Origin: Fallopia convolvulus | Lineage: Eukaryota; Streptophyta; Magnoliopsida; Caryophyllales; Polygonaceae | Assembly: GCA_964016875.1 (NCBI GenBank) | Contig: OZ024734.1 | Location: 56,003,496 to 56,067,495, forward strand | Reading direction: 5' to 3' | DNA: 64,000 bases | In this document: one piece after another, positions 12,350-22,985 of the stretch | How the letters are laid out: every line of letters starts with the position of its first letter | Numbering within the stretch: the stretch's first letter is position 1 | Position numbers and translations under genes: made by a program | Notes under the pieces: generated by a model | Seen by the model: the letters and a program-made list of their open reading frames with translations, nothing else | The model's database searches: none | Told to the model about the DNA's origin: nothing

Positions 12350-15015
12350 GATAGAATGGTCAGTAAGACAACCCCAAAAACCCAAGCTACACTTAATCAA
12401 ACGTATAAGAAGGGGGAAAGGGAGGAGGTTTGTTACAAATTGCTCGTTTTTTATACACTAGTGTCATCCCCTTCAATGTTGTGAACAATCCAGAATTTGC
12501 AATCATGGTTGAAAAAATTGCCAAGTATGGTTTAGGATTAAAACCACCAAGTTTTCATGAAGTTAGGGTAAAGTTTTTGAAACAGGAAGTGAGTAATGTG
12601 AAGAGCATACTAGAGGAGCATAAAGAGGAATGGAAGAGAACGGGTTGTACTATTATGTCAGATGGATGGACTGATAGGAGAAGACGTACAATCTGTAATT
12701 TTCTAGTGAACAACCCAAAAGGAACTATTTTCTTATCATCAATTGACACATCTAACATTTCAAAGACAACTGAAAAAGTTTTTGAGATGTTGGATGACAT
12801 TGTAGAAAAGGTTGGGGAAGCTAATGTGGTACAAGTTGTGACAGACAATGCTGCAAATTACAAAGCCGCTGGAGAAAAATTGATGGAGAAAAGAAAAAGG
12901 CTGTTTTGGACACCATGTGCAGCCCACTGCATTGATTTAATGCTAGAAGACTTTGATAAGAAGATTAAGATTCATGGTGAGGTAATTGCAAAGGCAAAAA
13001 AGGTATCTACATTCATATATGCTAGAACATTGGTCCATACATAGCTAAAGGAATTCACAAAAGGAAGAGAACTGATTAGGCCTGGAGCGACCCGATTTGC
13101 CACTTCTTACCTGAATTTAAATTGCCTTAATGAGCTTAGAGGGCCTTTGTTATCCATGTTTGCATCGAATAAGTGGATATCAAGTAAATTTGCTTCAACT
13201 ACTGAAGGGAAAACTGTTGAAAGCATTGTTTTAGATACTCGTAGGTTTTGGAATGGCATCACAAAGTGTTTAAAAGCATCTCTTCCTCTGGTGAAAGTTC
13301 TTCGAATGGTGGATTCTGATGATAAACCTGCTATGGGATTCATCTATGATGCAATAGAGCAAGCAAGAAGACAAATAAAAGAGAATTTCAACAATGTTGA
13401 AAAAGAGTAAGTTGTTTATAATGATTCCTACCTTTATATTTATAACTCCTTTATAATTTTAAGTTCTTTCTTTGTTGATTAACTTGTTTGTTTGCTTTTT
13501 CTACATAGTTATCAACCAATATTGGATATAATTGATGAGCGTTGGGAATTTCAACTGCATAGACCACTTCATGCAGCAACATACTTTCTTAATCCCCATT
13601 TCCACTACAGCCCGAACTTTATAGAAAATGCAGACATCAAGATTGGTTTCTATAATTGCTTACAAAGAATGGTCCCTGATGCTGTTGAAAAAGTAAAGAT
13701 TGATCTACAACTGGATGATTTTAGAAGTGCAAGAGGGATGTTTGGTCTGCCTACTGCTGTGATGACAAGGAATAGGAAATCTCCAGGTTCACTTTAATCA
13801 TACTTTTCATATATAAGAAAATGTAATTATTTTATGTTTAGATCTTGCTTATTTTTAACTTATAAATAATGCAGCTCATTGGTGGGCTGCTTATGGCGAT
13901 GAGTGCCCCGAGTTAAAAAGATTTGCAATTAGGATTTTGAGCTTGACATGCTCTTCTTCTGGCTGTGAGCGAAATTGGAGCGCATTTGAGATGGTTTGAT
14001 TTAATGAGTTTATTAATTTCATTGGAAGAGCTCTATTTTATAACTATTTTTATGTGCTCTGACTCATATTCAAATTTCTTTTAATAATTTCAGGTGCATA
14101 CAAAAAGGAGAAATAGGTTGCATCAACAAAAGCTAAATGATTTGGTTTTTGTAATGTACAATTTGAAGTTGAATCTTAGGAAAGAAAATCAAGCATCATC
14201 ACAAAAATCAATTACTTTTGAGGACATACCATCTGATGATGAATGGATTACTGATGTGGAGGAAGTTAATTTGTCTTCAAATGAGTGGTTAAATATTCTT
14301 GATGGATCTGTACAAGATGAAGATGGATTGACACACACATCTAGTAGTACATGATCTTACACTTTCTAGTTTTTAGTTTTTCATTATGAGCTTTTATTAT
14401 TTTACTTCAATATATAATTTTTTCCCCTTTCATATAGGTGAGAATGTCATAAACCTTGATTCGATCAATGATGATGAAATGGAGAACATGGACGAGCTTC
14501 AAGAAAATATTGATGACGCTGGTTCTGATGAGGGTGATGATGAAGTTCTTGAATCTGGGAATGACACTACAAGCACTTACAACGGCAATGATGATGTTTA
14601 CTATGGAGATTCTGGAAATGATGGTGATTATTGATTATAAGTTAAGTGCTAGGTTATCTTTTTGTAAGTAATATAAAGGCTAAGCAATTGACTTCTAGCT
14701 GTTTTTGGCATATGCTAGAAATTGATATTAGAACTTAAGAGCTCATCTCCTCTTATGTTTATGATAGAATTCAGAGTGAGTGTTGAGCTATGACATGATG
14801 TATTTTTGTAGTCAATTTATCTTTTTGTAAGTAATGTGAAGGCCAAGTAGTAACTATATATGGTCTATATATATTAAATTATATTACTACGTACATGACT
14901 GCATAATCTACATGTTATAGCATTGCATATTTGCATGGCATCTTAAATTTGCATATAGACTTATAATATCTATTTTTGAAAATTTATTTATAAGTTTGTT
15001 TATTAATTTCGTAGG

Positions 15016-15109
15016 ATCTTACGATCTTACGATCCGATTTTACGATCCGATCCAAAGGGCTTTCGGCGATCCGATCCTAGGATCCCGATCCTGATAACCT
15101 AACACGCTA
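15016..15109 (-). repeat. hAT right terminal and subterminal repeats
   Basis: Right end of the hAT element: GGATCTTACGATCTTACGAT and further GATCC words, ending GATCCTGATAACCTAACA. It is the inverted counterpart of the left end at 4864-4925. Confidence 0.75.
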
Positions 15110-15717
15110 ACAACTATCCGTAACAAGAACAACGGAACGGAGAATTGTTAGGCAACTAGGATAAACTTTGTGATTTGATTTGGAGGTGAATTTGGTTTAA
15201 TAATTATATTATTCATGAGCCTGCACATATCTAGCTATAGTTTCAATTTCTTAATACACGACTTACAAATTACAATGATAAGATCTACAACTATACGTAC
15301 ATGACCTGGTTTGTGCTAGTGTTTCTATGGGGCTGAAACAAAAGTAGTCAGAAAATGCAGATGTTGACAACGACTTTGGTGTATTTGTCATCACAAAATT
15401 AATCAAGAACAAAGGAAAAATAGAACCCATCAGACTTACTTGATCACACGAATTCAGTAATGAAATCAAAGTCAAATACAAAGATGAATTCAAACAAAAC
15501 ATTCTGAAAGTATCAATTTTGAATGTCCACATAACAACAAAATCCTGAAAACAGTAGCTAATAATCTGTCGTTTCCTGTTTCCATTTTCCCTCTTCCTCC
15601 CTTTTTTAGCAAGAAGAAGATTATGTACACAAAGCATTCATTATTCATGTGAAAATGAAATTAGGGATACATTAATTTAGGACATTTAGAGCTAGCTAGC
15701 TAGTAACAAGGGCTTGA
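15110..15717. other. Intergenic / 3' UTR
   Basis: No gene seen. Open frames here are short and featureless. The part near 15700 is the likely 3' UTR of the small minus-strand gene that follows. Confidence 0.5.
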
Positions 15718-16002
15718 TCAAAAGAAGATTTTTTGATGGTGTTTTTGGTGTCTAATTTCATCACAGCCAAAGCAATCTAACACAGGATAACAAGCAACAA
15801 ATAAACACCTCCCAACCCTTTTAGACAAGCATGACATCATCACATGGCAAGGGTGGCAACAGCAACAAGAGATTGATTGATCTTGGTCATCACTACTAAC
15901 ATGTGGGCTTCTTCTTCCTCTTCTTCTCCTCCTTGTTTTCTTGTTGATTTGTCTCCCAGTTTGACTACTTTCTGCAATTTCTTGGTTCTGTTGGTGACCC
16001 AT
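15718..16002 (-). CDS. Small basic, cysteine-rich plant protein (94 aa), function unknown
   Basis: Predicted from ATG at 16002 (MGHQQNQEIAESSQTGR). A good splice acceptor (TTTTGATTGGCAG) lies just upstream, so the 5' UTR probably contains an intron. The N-terminal half is polar with an arginine cluster (KKTRRRRRGRRS). The C-terminal half has a cysteine run (SCCCCHPC) followed by RVGRCLFVACYPVLDCFGCD and a His-rich end (RHQKHHQKIFF). This architecture, a basic head with a short hydrophobic Cys-rich tail, is familiar among small unannotated plant proteins. No function can be assigned. The Cys cluster could be lipidated or membrane associated; that is inference. An alternative start at 16044 would add 14 residues but would read through the acceptor. 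Confidence 0.6.
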   Translation of the reverse strand: MGHQQNQEIAESSQTGRQINKKTRRRRRGRRSPHVSSDDQDQSISCCCCHPCHVMMSCLSKRVGRCLFVACYPVLDCFGCDEIRHQKHHQKIFF

Positions 16003-17059
16003 CTGATTCCTCCTGCCAATCAAAACCCAGAAACCATTTCTCAAAATTCAGGTTCCAATGTAAGGATTAGTGAAGATTTAATTCAAGGAAAGAAGGGAAG
16101 AAAATAAAAATTCAACCTTTGAGCTTTGATGTTTACTTCTGGGATCCACAGCCAAAGAGGAATGAATCAATCACTCAAAAGAGACCAAATCAGTGCTTGT
16201 TGATGCCATAAAAAAAGGTCAATAAATGGATTGATTGATTGTAACAAATGCTCCTACCTAAGTAGGTGGCTGGTGAGGGAGAAAGGAGGAGACAGAGAAT
16301 AGTAGGGTGGACGAGAATATGCTTCAAATAATATAATTGAGAATTTTAAACTAAAAATGAAAAAGAAGGTTTGCTAAGCAAAGAAGCAAAGATCAGAAAA
16401 TGAGAGGAAGGATGTGGCCAAGTTGGAAACTTTATGCTGACAGGAAAGGGTAAATAAAACAGACTCTGTGTTGATTCCGTGTTTTAGTGTCTGCTTTTGG
16501 TTTTATTAATGCGTAAGCAATGGGTATGTCCAATGAGGATAGGACATGTGGAAGGTTAATTGTGGATCCTTGGTGTGATTCCGCAAATGCTGCAACAATT
16601 TGTTGAGCTTTTCTTTATTTTATTTATCTGGATTGGAGAATTTGTGTAACGGATGAGCCTAGACATTATGGGCAATTGGGGATACAGCTCAAACCGACAA
16701 ACTCCTAATCAATGATTTATGTAGTTATATAGTATGGGCATATCGCCCTTTTGTCTTTTCTACTACTTATTTGATTGCTATTTTTAGGTTATATTTGGTT
16801 GAAATCTGGGAATGACTTCTGGATGGAATCATGTTGGGATTTGATTTATGAATGTGAGTATTTTTGCACTCAAAGGTTGCAATTGGAAACAAGAGGATGA
16901 GAGGAGAATAAGCCATTTACAAACAAACGCTATACAGATTTACACAACCCTGCCGAGCAACTAGAATTGCAGAGGCTGCTTATATTTGAAAATTTAGTGG
17001 AAAAATCAGCAGACATGTAATCACTGAGTTGAGAAACATAATTGTAAACTATTCCATTT
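16003..17059. other. Promoter and intergenic sequence
   Basis: Likely 5' UTR and promoter of the small Cys-rich gene, then spacer. I see no further gene or clear repeat before the kinesin fragment. Confidence 0.45.
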
Positions 17060-17660
17060 CATCAAGTCTGGAATCTCCAAAGATTCCTCCTCTGGTGGGT
17101 AAGGGGTTCCATCTCTTTGCCTCTCTATCTATCAGCATTAAATTTGCAAATTTTCTCTGAGTCTTTGCAAACACTGAAAGACTAGTACCAATGAACCCTG
17201 TGTAACATCACACAGCCTATCAAAGTGAAAAACTACTCTTGTTTTGGCCAGGCTCAGAACCATCTCCCTGATATGAATAGTAATCTTTTTCAAAAGAGAA
17301 GAAGAACCCAAAGCAAAAGCCGATTTTAAGAAATAACATACACAAGAAAATGAGATTTTTTTAACCATGTCAACTGATCCGGGAATCAGCCTATTCAAAA
17401 TGCAACAGAAGACAGTGCCATCAAGTAAGCAGGCTCTTTTTTCTGCATCTGAAGCGTCAATTGGAAGATTCAAATTCGGAAGAATAGAATTAAGCCACTC
17501 TACAATGCCTGCGATTAAGAAATTTGAGGTCACCAAAACAAGACGAGCATGACAAGCAAGGTATTAGGTATATATCATCAAAGATGAGCCTAAGAAATGT
17601 AAATTGAAGAATACCTCTTTGTTCAAAGATTCTACCTTTTCTTTCTAAATCTTCGCTGAA
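17060..17660 (-). pseudogene. Kinesin-14 (calponin-homology domain) gene fragment
   Basis: Three exon-like pieces with fitting splice sites: 17615-17660 (SEDLERKGRIFEQR), 17366-17508 (GIVEWLNSILPNLNLPIDAS, LLDGTVFCCILNRLIPGSVDM) and 17197 downward (GSLVLVFQCLQRLRENLQI, then in another frame RWNPLPTRGGIFGDSRLDEM). These resemble the N-terminal CH domain of plant KIN-14 kinesins and the start of the region after it. There is no start codon in the first piece, the middle CH exon is absent, the last piece is frameshifted and stops, and no motor domain follows. The start of the PPR gene at 17925 cuts off any upstream extension. I read it as a dead fragment. Confidence 0.65.
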
Positions 17661-17924
17661 ACCATTTTTTTTCGCTGTGAAAATCTGCCTATTATTTCAT
17701 ATTGCTCTTGTGAGATTTCGGTGCAGTTTTTTCTCACCTTAACCGTTTCATTTAATCTTTGGCCTTTGGGTGATAATATTAAGTTTTTCTTGTAGGCGTT
17801 GGACTGTTGGGTGGGGATTACGAATATTAAAACTATATTTGAACAAAGACAACACCTTGATCAATTCAATTGTTTTTTTGCTGCGACAGAAATTCGTTGG
17901 AGGAAAGAATGAGGAGCTGGTAAT

Positions 17925-20510
17925 ATGCCTTTCAATTCTTTGATACCTCAAAATGGGTCAGTTTTTAGGCGTTCAATTCCCCTACAAACCCTCCATTCAA
18001 AACTCAAATTCTTGGTTCAACAAGGGCAATACAGAGAAGCTCTTAAACTGTTCTCTAGAGAAGGATCGAGTCCCACTGCTTCTCATCTCGTTTTCCCACC
18101 TCTTTTGAAAGCTTGCACTGCTCTTTCAAGCACTCTTCATGGAAAAACCCTCCATGCTAAGACCATTGAAATGGGTCTTCAGTTTGACCCATACATCGCC
18201 ACTTCCCTTGTCAACATGTATGTCAGAAGTGGGTCACTTGGGTATGCAGCCAAAGTGTTTGTGAAAATGTCTGAATGGGAGGATTCAGCTGGTGATGTTA
18301 CACTGTGGAATGCTATGATTGATGGGTATTTTAAATTCCGTGAGTTTGATCTGGGTTTAGCTCACCTTTCTCAAATGCAGTTGTTGGGTATAAGACCTGA
18401 TATCTTCACCCTCACAATACTTCTAGGAGCATGTGGGAGTTCTTCATCTGTTTTTTCCTATGTTTTGGCAAAGCAAATTCATGGATTTATTGTTAGAAAC
18501 TTTTCACGAGATGACCCCTTTTTGGAGACTGCGTTGATTAGTATGTATTCAAGCTTTGGGAATGTGACTCATGCTTGGCATGTTTTTCAGACGCTGGAAG
18601 ATAAGAGCAGTGTTGCAATTTGGAATGCAATGATTGCTGGATTCTCTGGAAATGGAATTTGGAAAAACAGTCTGGAACTCTTCTTACTAGCAAAACGTTC
18701 TAACTGCAAACTTTCTTCCGGATCCTTTGCTGGTGCTCTAACTGCTTGCTCTCAAGGTGGAGACGTGGCTAGTGGCCAGCAGGTTCATTTGGATGTGGTG
18801 AAGACGGGTTTTGAACGTGATCCATTCGTTTGCACTTCTCTGTTGAGTATGTATGCTAGATGTGGGTTCGTCAAAGATGCTGAACAGGTATTTAATGGTG
18901 TGCAAGATAAGCAGATTGAAATATGGAACGCAATGATATCAGGCTATGTTAATAATCGCTGTGAATGCAATGCTGCAAGTGTTTTTCTTCAGCTCAAAAG
19001 GACTGGCATTTTACAGGATCCTGTTACAATCTCAAATATTTTATCAGCTTGCTCTGTGAATGATTTATATGATTTCGGCAGAACAATGCATGCTGAATTG
19101 ATCAAGAGACCATTGCAAAACAATGTGCCTGTGCAGAGTGCATTACTTAATTTCTACTCAAAACATGGCATCACTGAAAATGCCAAAGCAGTGTTCAGTA
19201 CAATAGAAGAAAGGGATGTAGTCGCCTGGGGTTCTATGATTTCGGGTTTCTTCCAAAATGGGAGTCTTGATGAATCTCTTGACTTGTTTAGAGTGATGCT
19301 TGCTGATGCAGTGAAACCTGACTCTGATATAATGTCTAGTTTGATTTGTGCTTGTTCTGGACTTGATGATGTACACATGGGAAGTGCCATCCATGGATTT
19401 TCTGTCAAGAGTGGATTTGAATCTGACGTTTTTGTGGCGAGTTCCCTTATAGAAATGTATTCTAAAGACGGCTTTATTGAGGATGCTGAGAGAGTATTCT
19501 CTTTAATGCCATACAAGAATCTGGTGGCTTGGAATTCAATGATTTCATGCTATTGCAAAAACAAGAAACCAGAGATGTCAATATCTCTATTCCATCAAAT
19601 TCAGCCACACGGACTAAATCCTGATTCCGTTTCATTCACCAATGTCCTTGTTGCTGTTTCATCATTGGCGGGATTGATCAAAGGCAAGGAAATCCACGGT
19701 TACTTAATAAGAAACTCTAATCAATCTGATCTTCAGGTAGAAAATTCATTAATTGATATGTATATCAAGTCAGGAAGCTTATCATATGCATGGAGAATCT
19801 TCAATGGCATGAAGACAAGAAACTTGGTGACATGGAACTCAATGATATCTGGGTATGGCTCACATGGCCAATGCCTCGAGGCAATCAAACTTTTTGATGA
19901 GATGAAGATGACATCAGGAATGAAACCTGATGAGGTCACTTATTTGTCTCTGATCACGTCATGTAGTCATTCTGGTCTAGTTGATGAAGGGCTAGATTTG
20001 TTTTACTCCATGAAGCCAAAACACCAAGTTGAGCCAAAAATGGAGCACTATATGAATATTGTGGATCTCTTAGGCCGTGCTGGGCGATTAGAGGAGGCTT
20101 ATACGTTCATACAGAAGATTCCAATCGAGCCTGATCAAAATATCTGGAGGTGTTTACTTGCTTCCTGTTGTGCTCATGGAAATCTTGAGCTTGGTGAATT
20201 GGCTGGGGAGAATCTGTGTAAAATGGAAGCGGCGAGAAGTAGTGATTTGGTTCAGCTGTTGAATTTGTATGGTGAATCGGGATTGTGGGAGAAGGCGGCA
20301 AGATTGAGGGTGTTGATTAAGGAGATGGGGTTGAAGAAGGTTCCTGGGTGTAGCTGGATTGAGGTGAGGAATGAGATGAATGTTTTTGTTTCAGGGGATT
20401 CGTCGTCGCCTTATTCCAAGGAAATCTTTCTGATGTTGAAGAGACTCAGAAGTGAGATGGGAAGTTATGAACAAGATTATTATGATGAAGGCATTCTTGA
20501 ACTATCATAA
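17925..20510 (+). CDS. PLS-class pentatricopeptide repeat protein, E subgroup (861 aa)
   Basis: Organelle RNA-binding protein of the PLS PPR class, typically involved in editing or processing of plastid or mitochondrial transcripts. Intronless, 861 codons, starting MPFNSLIPQNGSVFRRSIPL, a plausible targeting region. At least a dozen repeats carry the usual signatures: WNAMIDGYFKFREF, WNAMIAGFSGNG, WNAMISGYVNN, WGSMISGFFQNG, WNSMISCYCKN, WNSMISGYGSHG. The C-terminal E region includes MEHYMNIVDLLGRAGRLEEA, IWRCLLASCCAHGN and KVPGCSWIEV. There is no DYW deaminase domain, so any editing role would need a DYW partner. Length and position next to WRKY55/STR7/QCR10 suggest the At2g40720 orthologue (recalled, not searched). 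A rearranged scrap of this gene lies at 24241-24475. Confidence 0.93.
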   Translation: MPFNSLIPQNGSVFRRSIPLQTLHSKLKFLVQQGQYREALKLFSREGSSPTASHLVFPPLLKACTALSSTLHGKTLHAKTIEMGLQFDPYIATSLVNMYVRSGSLGYAAKVFVKMSEWEDSAGDVTLWNAMIDGYFKFREFDLGLAHLSQMQLLGIRPDIFTLTILLGACGSSSSVFSYVLAKQIHGFIVRNFSRDDPFLETALISMYSSFGNVTHAWHVFQTLEDKSSVAIWNAMIAGFSGNGIWKNSLELFLLAKRSNCKLSSGSFAGALTACSQGGDVASGQQVHLDVVKTGFERDPFVCTSLLSMYARCGFVKDAEQVFNGVQDKQIEIWNAMISGYVNNRCECNAASVFLQLKRTGILQDPVTISNILSACSVNDLYDFGRTMHAELIKRPLQNNVPVQSALLNFYSKHGITENAKAVFSTIEERDVVAWGSMISGFFQNGSLDESLDLFRVMLADAVKPDSDIMSSLICACSGLDDVHMGSAIHGFSVKSGFESDVFVASSLIEMYSKDGFIEDAERVFSLMPYKNLVAWNSMISCYCKNKKPEMSISLFHQIQPHGLNPDSVSFTNVLVAVSSLAGLIKGKEIHGYLIRNSNQSDLQVENSLIDMYIKSGSLSYAWRIFNGMKTRNLVTWNSMISGYGSHGQCLEAIKLFDEMKMTSGMKPDEVTYLSLITSCSHSGLVDEGLDLFYSMKPKHQVEPKMEHYMNIVDLLGRAGRLEEAYTFIQKIPIEPDQNIWRCLLASCCAHGNLELGELAGENLCKMEAARSSDLVQLLNLYGESGLWEKAARLRVLIKEMGLKKVPGCSWIEVRNEMNVFVSGDSSSPYSKEIFLMLKRLRSEMGSYEQDYYDEGILELS

Positions 20511-21254
20511 CAACTTTATTTTGCCTTTTGTTTTATTTCTACCAAAAAGCCCTTAGCTTGTTTGCTGATATTTGCATAATTTAGCTTAATGTGAATCAGT
20601 TTGTACAATTTGATTGATGGAATGAAAGCCCATGGAGTGTCTTGGTGACTCAAAACTGTTGTGCAATTGTGTTTTACAAATTGTAAATGGTGGGATACGT
20701 GTAGCATAGAGGACTAATCTTCATTAGGGCTCTTATTTCTTGTGTGATTTTCACTTTATTTGCTAGCTCTTCATTAAGGTTGAATCATTATTTCCCTCCA
20801 ATCCATTTCGTTTAATTATACTATGACTTTGTATGTTAGTGTTCCACCTATGAAAATTTGTGGATCTTTGGTTAGTTGGTTAACCACCTATGAAATGTTC
20901 CTAGTCATAACCAAACCATCTAACCAAAATAGTTATCGGTCTGTTAAATTTTCCTAGCCATAGGCCCATAACCAACTCAGAGGCTTGCTTCTTTTTTTTT
21001 CCTGTCCTACTAAATGTGCATTTCAATACACCATTTAATTCATTATCATACATTAAATGCAGGAATTTGATGCAATTAATACGCCTTATACAGTAATAAC
21101 CGTGGATATCTTCTGTTTCACTGTTGTATTACCATTGTGAGTGGTGGGCGAGATAAAGAGTTCTTTTTTTTCACTAGATTTCCATCACACACACTCAAAG
21201 CAGTGCTCGTCTATGGTGTCTGGTTGAGAATTTCCTTATTCGAAACCCTAAATT
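20511..21254. other. Intergenic between PPR and F-box/LRR genes
   Basis: 3' UTR of the PPR gene and promoter / 5' UTR of the F-box gene. No gene or clear repeat seen. Confidence 0.5.
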
Positions 21255-22985
21255 ATGAGAGAGAGCTCAATAGACATCCCAGATGAAATCTGGGATCAAA
21301 TCATCTCTAAGCTCGAGCACGATCGCCACCTCCAACCCTTATCTTTGGTCTGCAAGTGCTTCCTCACAATCACAAATCGGCATAAGAAAACCCTAAAAAT
21401 CTTCGATCCGACTGCTTACTTTCTAGCCTTTCTTCTCCGTCGATTTCCCAACCTCAAGCACCTCTCCCTCTCCTCTTACCCCGGCGATCCTGTTCCGATT
21501 CTACTCGTGATCGCTAATTTCAACTTCCGTCTCGAAACCCTAGACCTATCTAACCACGAATGTTTCCCAGTCGATGGACTGGAGCAGTTGCCTGCCTCAG
21601 CTCTGAGCGGGGTAAAGTCGTTGAAGCTGAGTTCTCTCACTACGGTAGGCGATGATGATCTGGAGAAAGTTGTAAACTTTTTTCCCAACTTGGAAATGTT
21701 GGATCTGAGTCATCCTGGGGATGATGCGGATTTGAACGGTTCTGGTAGATCTAGTCAAGGGTCTAGGATGATCACTGATGATGGAATTGCCGTGTTGGCT
21801 TCAAAGCTCAAGGGTTTGAAGAAAATCGATTTGAAGGGGAATCATTGGGTGTCTGATAAGGGTGTAATTTCGTTGGTTGAGAATTGTCCGAATTTGGAGG
21901 AGATTGTGGTGAAAGAGTGCAGTTTTGTGACCCAAACTGGGATCGGATTTGTATTGCAGGCTTGCGAGAATCTGAAGAGCATTGGATTGCACGGGATGGA
22001 TGTGGTATTGGATGATATTCGCCAGCCTCTGAGTTGTGCTCGGAGCTTGTCCGAGATTGATTTCTCTTACATGGATGTTTCTGATTCTCTGCTCTTTGCT
22101 TTGGTGAAGGCTAGACTCCCATTGAAGAGCTTCACTTTGTTCCATTGTAAGACCTTCACTTTTGCTGGTATCATTTCATTCTTGAAAAGCTACCAATCTC
22201 TTGAATACCTTGCTCTCGAAGGGATTTATTTTTTGTCTGATGTGTCAATGGTTACCCTTGCAAAATCCCTCCCAAAATTGAAGGTTGTGAAGCTTAACTA
22301 CTGTGGTAAGCTTTCTGATTCGACATTCCTCACTCTAGTCAAGCACTGCCCCTCCTTGGAAACTCTTGAGATGGAACATACTAATATGGGTAAGGAAGAC
22401 ATCCCGGTGGCTAATGCCATTAATCCTCAAATCAAGACCCTTAACATGTCATATAACAAGAGTTTGATCAATGAAACTTTGGAGAAGATTGCAATAGCTT
22501 GCCCAAATCTGGAAATGCTGGAACTAAGCTCTTGCCTTGGGATATCAAGGAAAGGTGTTGGAGAAATAATGAGGAATTGTCATAGTTTAAAACATTTACA
22601 GATCAATGGCTGTGCAGCTGTGAAGAATCTTGACCTGGATAGAAACACCAAAAAACTGGAGTTGTTGGTAGCGCCTGCATCAGGTCTTAACGACGATGCT
22701 CTGATTGATATAGCCAAAAAATGCCCCGATCTCATGTTTCTGAATTTGATGAATTGCTTAGGGATAACCTCCAAAGGGGTGAAAGAAGTGGTTGACAAGT
22801 GCAACAAATTAAAGGAGATAAACTTGAACCGTTGCCGAAATATAATTCGTAAAGATATCGTGCCTTTGATGGTTTTTAGCAGTTCCTCTCTGAGGAAAAT
22901 TATCGCACCTCAAGACCAGCCTCTGAGTGAGCATGAGGAGGAATTGTATTTGAAACATGGATGTCACGTGACTGTCGAGTATTAA
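21255..22985 (+). CDS. F-box / leucine-rich-repeat protein (576 aa)
   Basis: Likely substrate-recognition subunit of an SCF ubiquitin ligase. Residues about 6-41 form an F-box (IDIPDEIWDQIISKLEHDRH, LSLVCKCFLTITN) that would bind SKP1/ASK. The rest is a run of FBL-type leucine-rich repeats with the cysteine-containing pattern typical of this class, e.g. CPNLEEIVVKECSFVTQTG, CPSLETLEMEHTNMG, CPNLEMLELSSCLGISRKG, CPDLMFLNLMNCLGITSKG. Intronless. It resembles the F-box/LRR 3-4 and EBF-like FBL proteins in layout, but I see nothing that fixes the substrate. The ATG is the first in frame and follows an ordinary 5' leader. Confidence 0.9.
   Translation: MRESSIDIPDEIWDQIISKLEHDRHLQPLSLVCKCFLTITNRHKKTLKIFDPTAYFLAFLLRRFPNLKHLSLSSYPGDPVPILLVIANFNFRLETLDLSNHECFPVDGLEQLPASALSGVKSLKLSSLTTVGDDDLEKVVNFFPNLEMLDLSHPGDDADLNGSGRSSQGSRMITDDGIAVLASKLKGLKKIDLKGNHWVSDKGVISLVENCPNLEEIVVKECSFVTQTGIGFVLQACENLKSIGLHGMDVVLDDIRQPLSCARSLSEIDFSYMDVSDSLLFALVKARLPLKSFTLFHCKTFTFAGIISFLKSYQSLEYLALEGIYFLSDVSMVTLAKSLPKLKVVKLNYCGKLSDSTFLTLVKHCPSLETLEMEHTNMGKEDIPVANAINPQIKTLNMSYNKSLINETLEKIAIACPNLEMLELSSCLGISRKGVGEIMRNCHSLKHLQINGCAAVKNLDLDRNTKKLELLVAPASGLNDDALIDIAKKCPDLMFLNLMNCLGITSKGVKEVVDKCNKLKEINLNRCRNIIRKDIVPLMVFSSSSLRKIIAPQDQPLSEHEEELYLKHGCHVTVEY

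Larger units (their letters stand above)
5938..14633 (+). pseudogene. hAT transposase (BED finger, DUF659, hAT dimerisation), broken
   Basis: Cut-and-paste transposase gene. Exon 1 (5938 to 6297) encodes a BED-type zinc finger (KCKHCNKICSGG...HHLGC) and is split by the LINE; coding resumes at 12335. The DUF659 region follows (SDGWTDRRRRTICNF, VVTDNAANYKAAG, CAAHCIDLMLED). Later exons: to 13406, 13509-13786, 13875-13993 (dimerisation motif SSSGCERNWSAFEMV) and 14094-14354, all with fitting GT-AG junctions. A further open exon at about 14438-14633 may be an alternative acidic tail. Lesions besides the LINE: a one-base deletion near 12431 shifts the frame, and TAG at 13042-13044 replaces the tryptophan usual at that point. 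It cannot make a full transposase. Confidence 0.88.
4864..15109 (+). mobile_element. hAT (Ac-like) DNA transposon, decayed, carrying a nested LINE
   Basis: About 10.2 kb in total, of which about 6 kb is a later LINE insertion, so the original element was roughly 4.2 kb. The ends form an imperfect terminal inverted repeat (left AGGTTATTAAAATCGCGATCC, right complement AGGTTATCAGGATCGGGATCC). Both ends are packed with subterminal GATCC/GGATC words, as expected for transposase binding regions. Inside is a plus-strand transposase with BED finger, DUF659 and hAT dimerisation regions. The exact outer base and an 8 bp target duplication are not clear; flanks ACAAGTGT and ACAACTAT match at 6 of 8 but do not sit symmetrically. 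Boundaries may be off by a few bases. Confidence 0.85.

Noticed and set aside
4856..15117. 8 bp target duplication of the hAT element
   Set aside because: Best flank pair ACAAGTGT / ACAACTAT matches 6 of 8 and is not aligned symmetrically with the ends.
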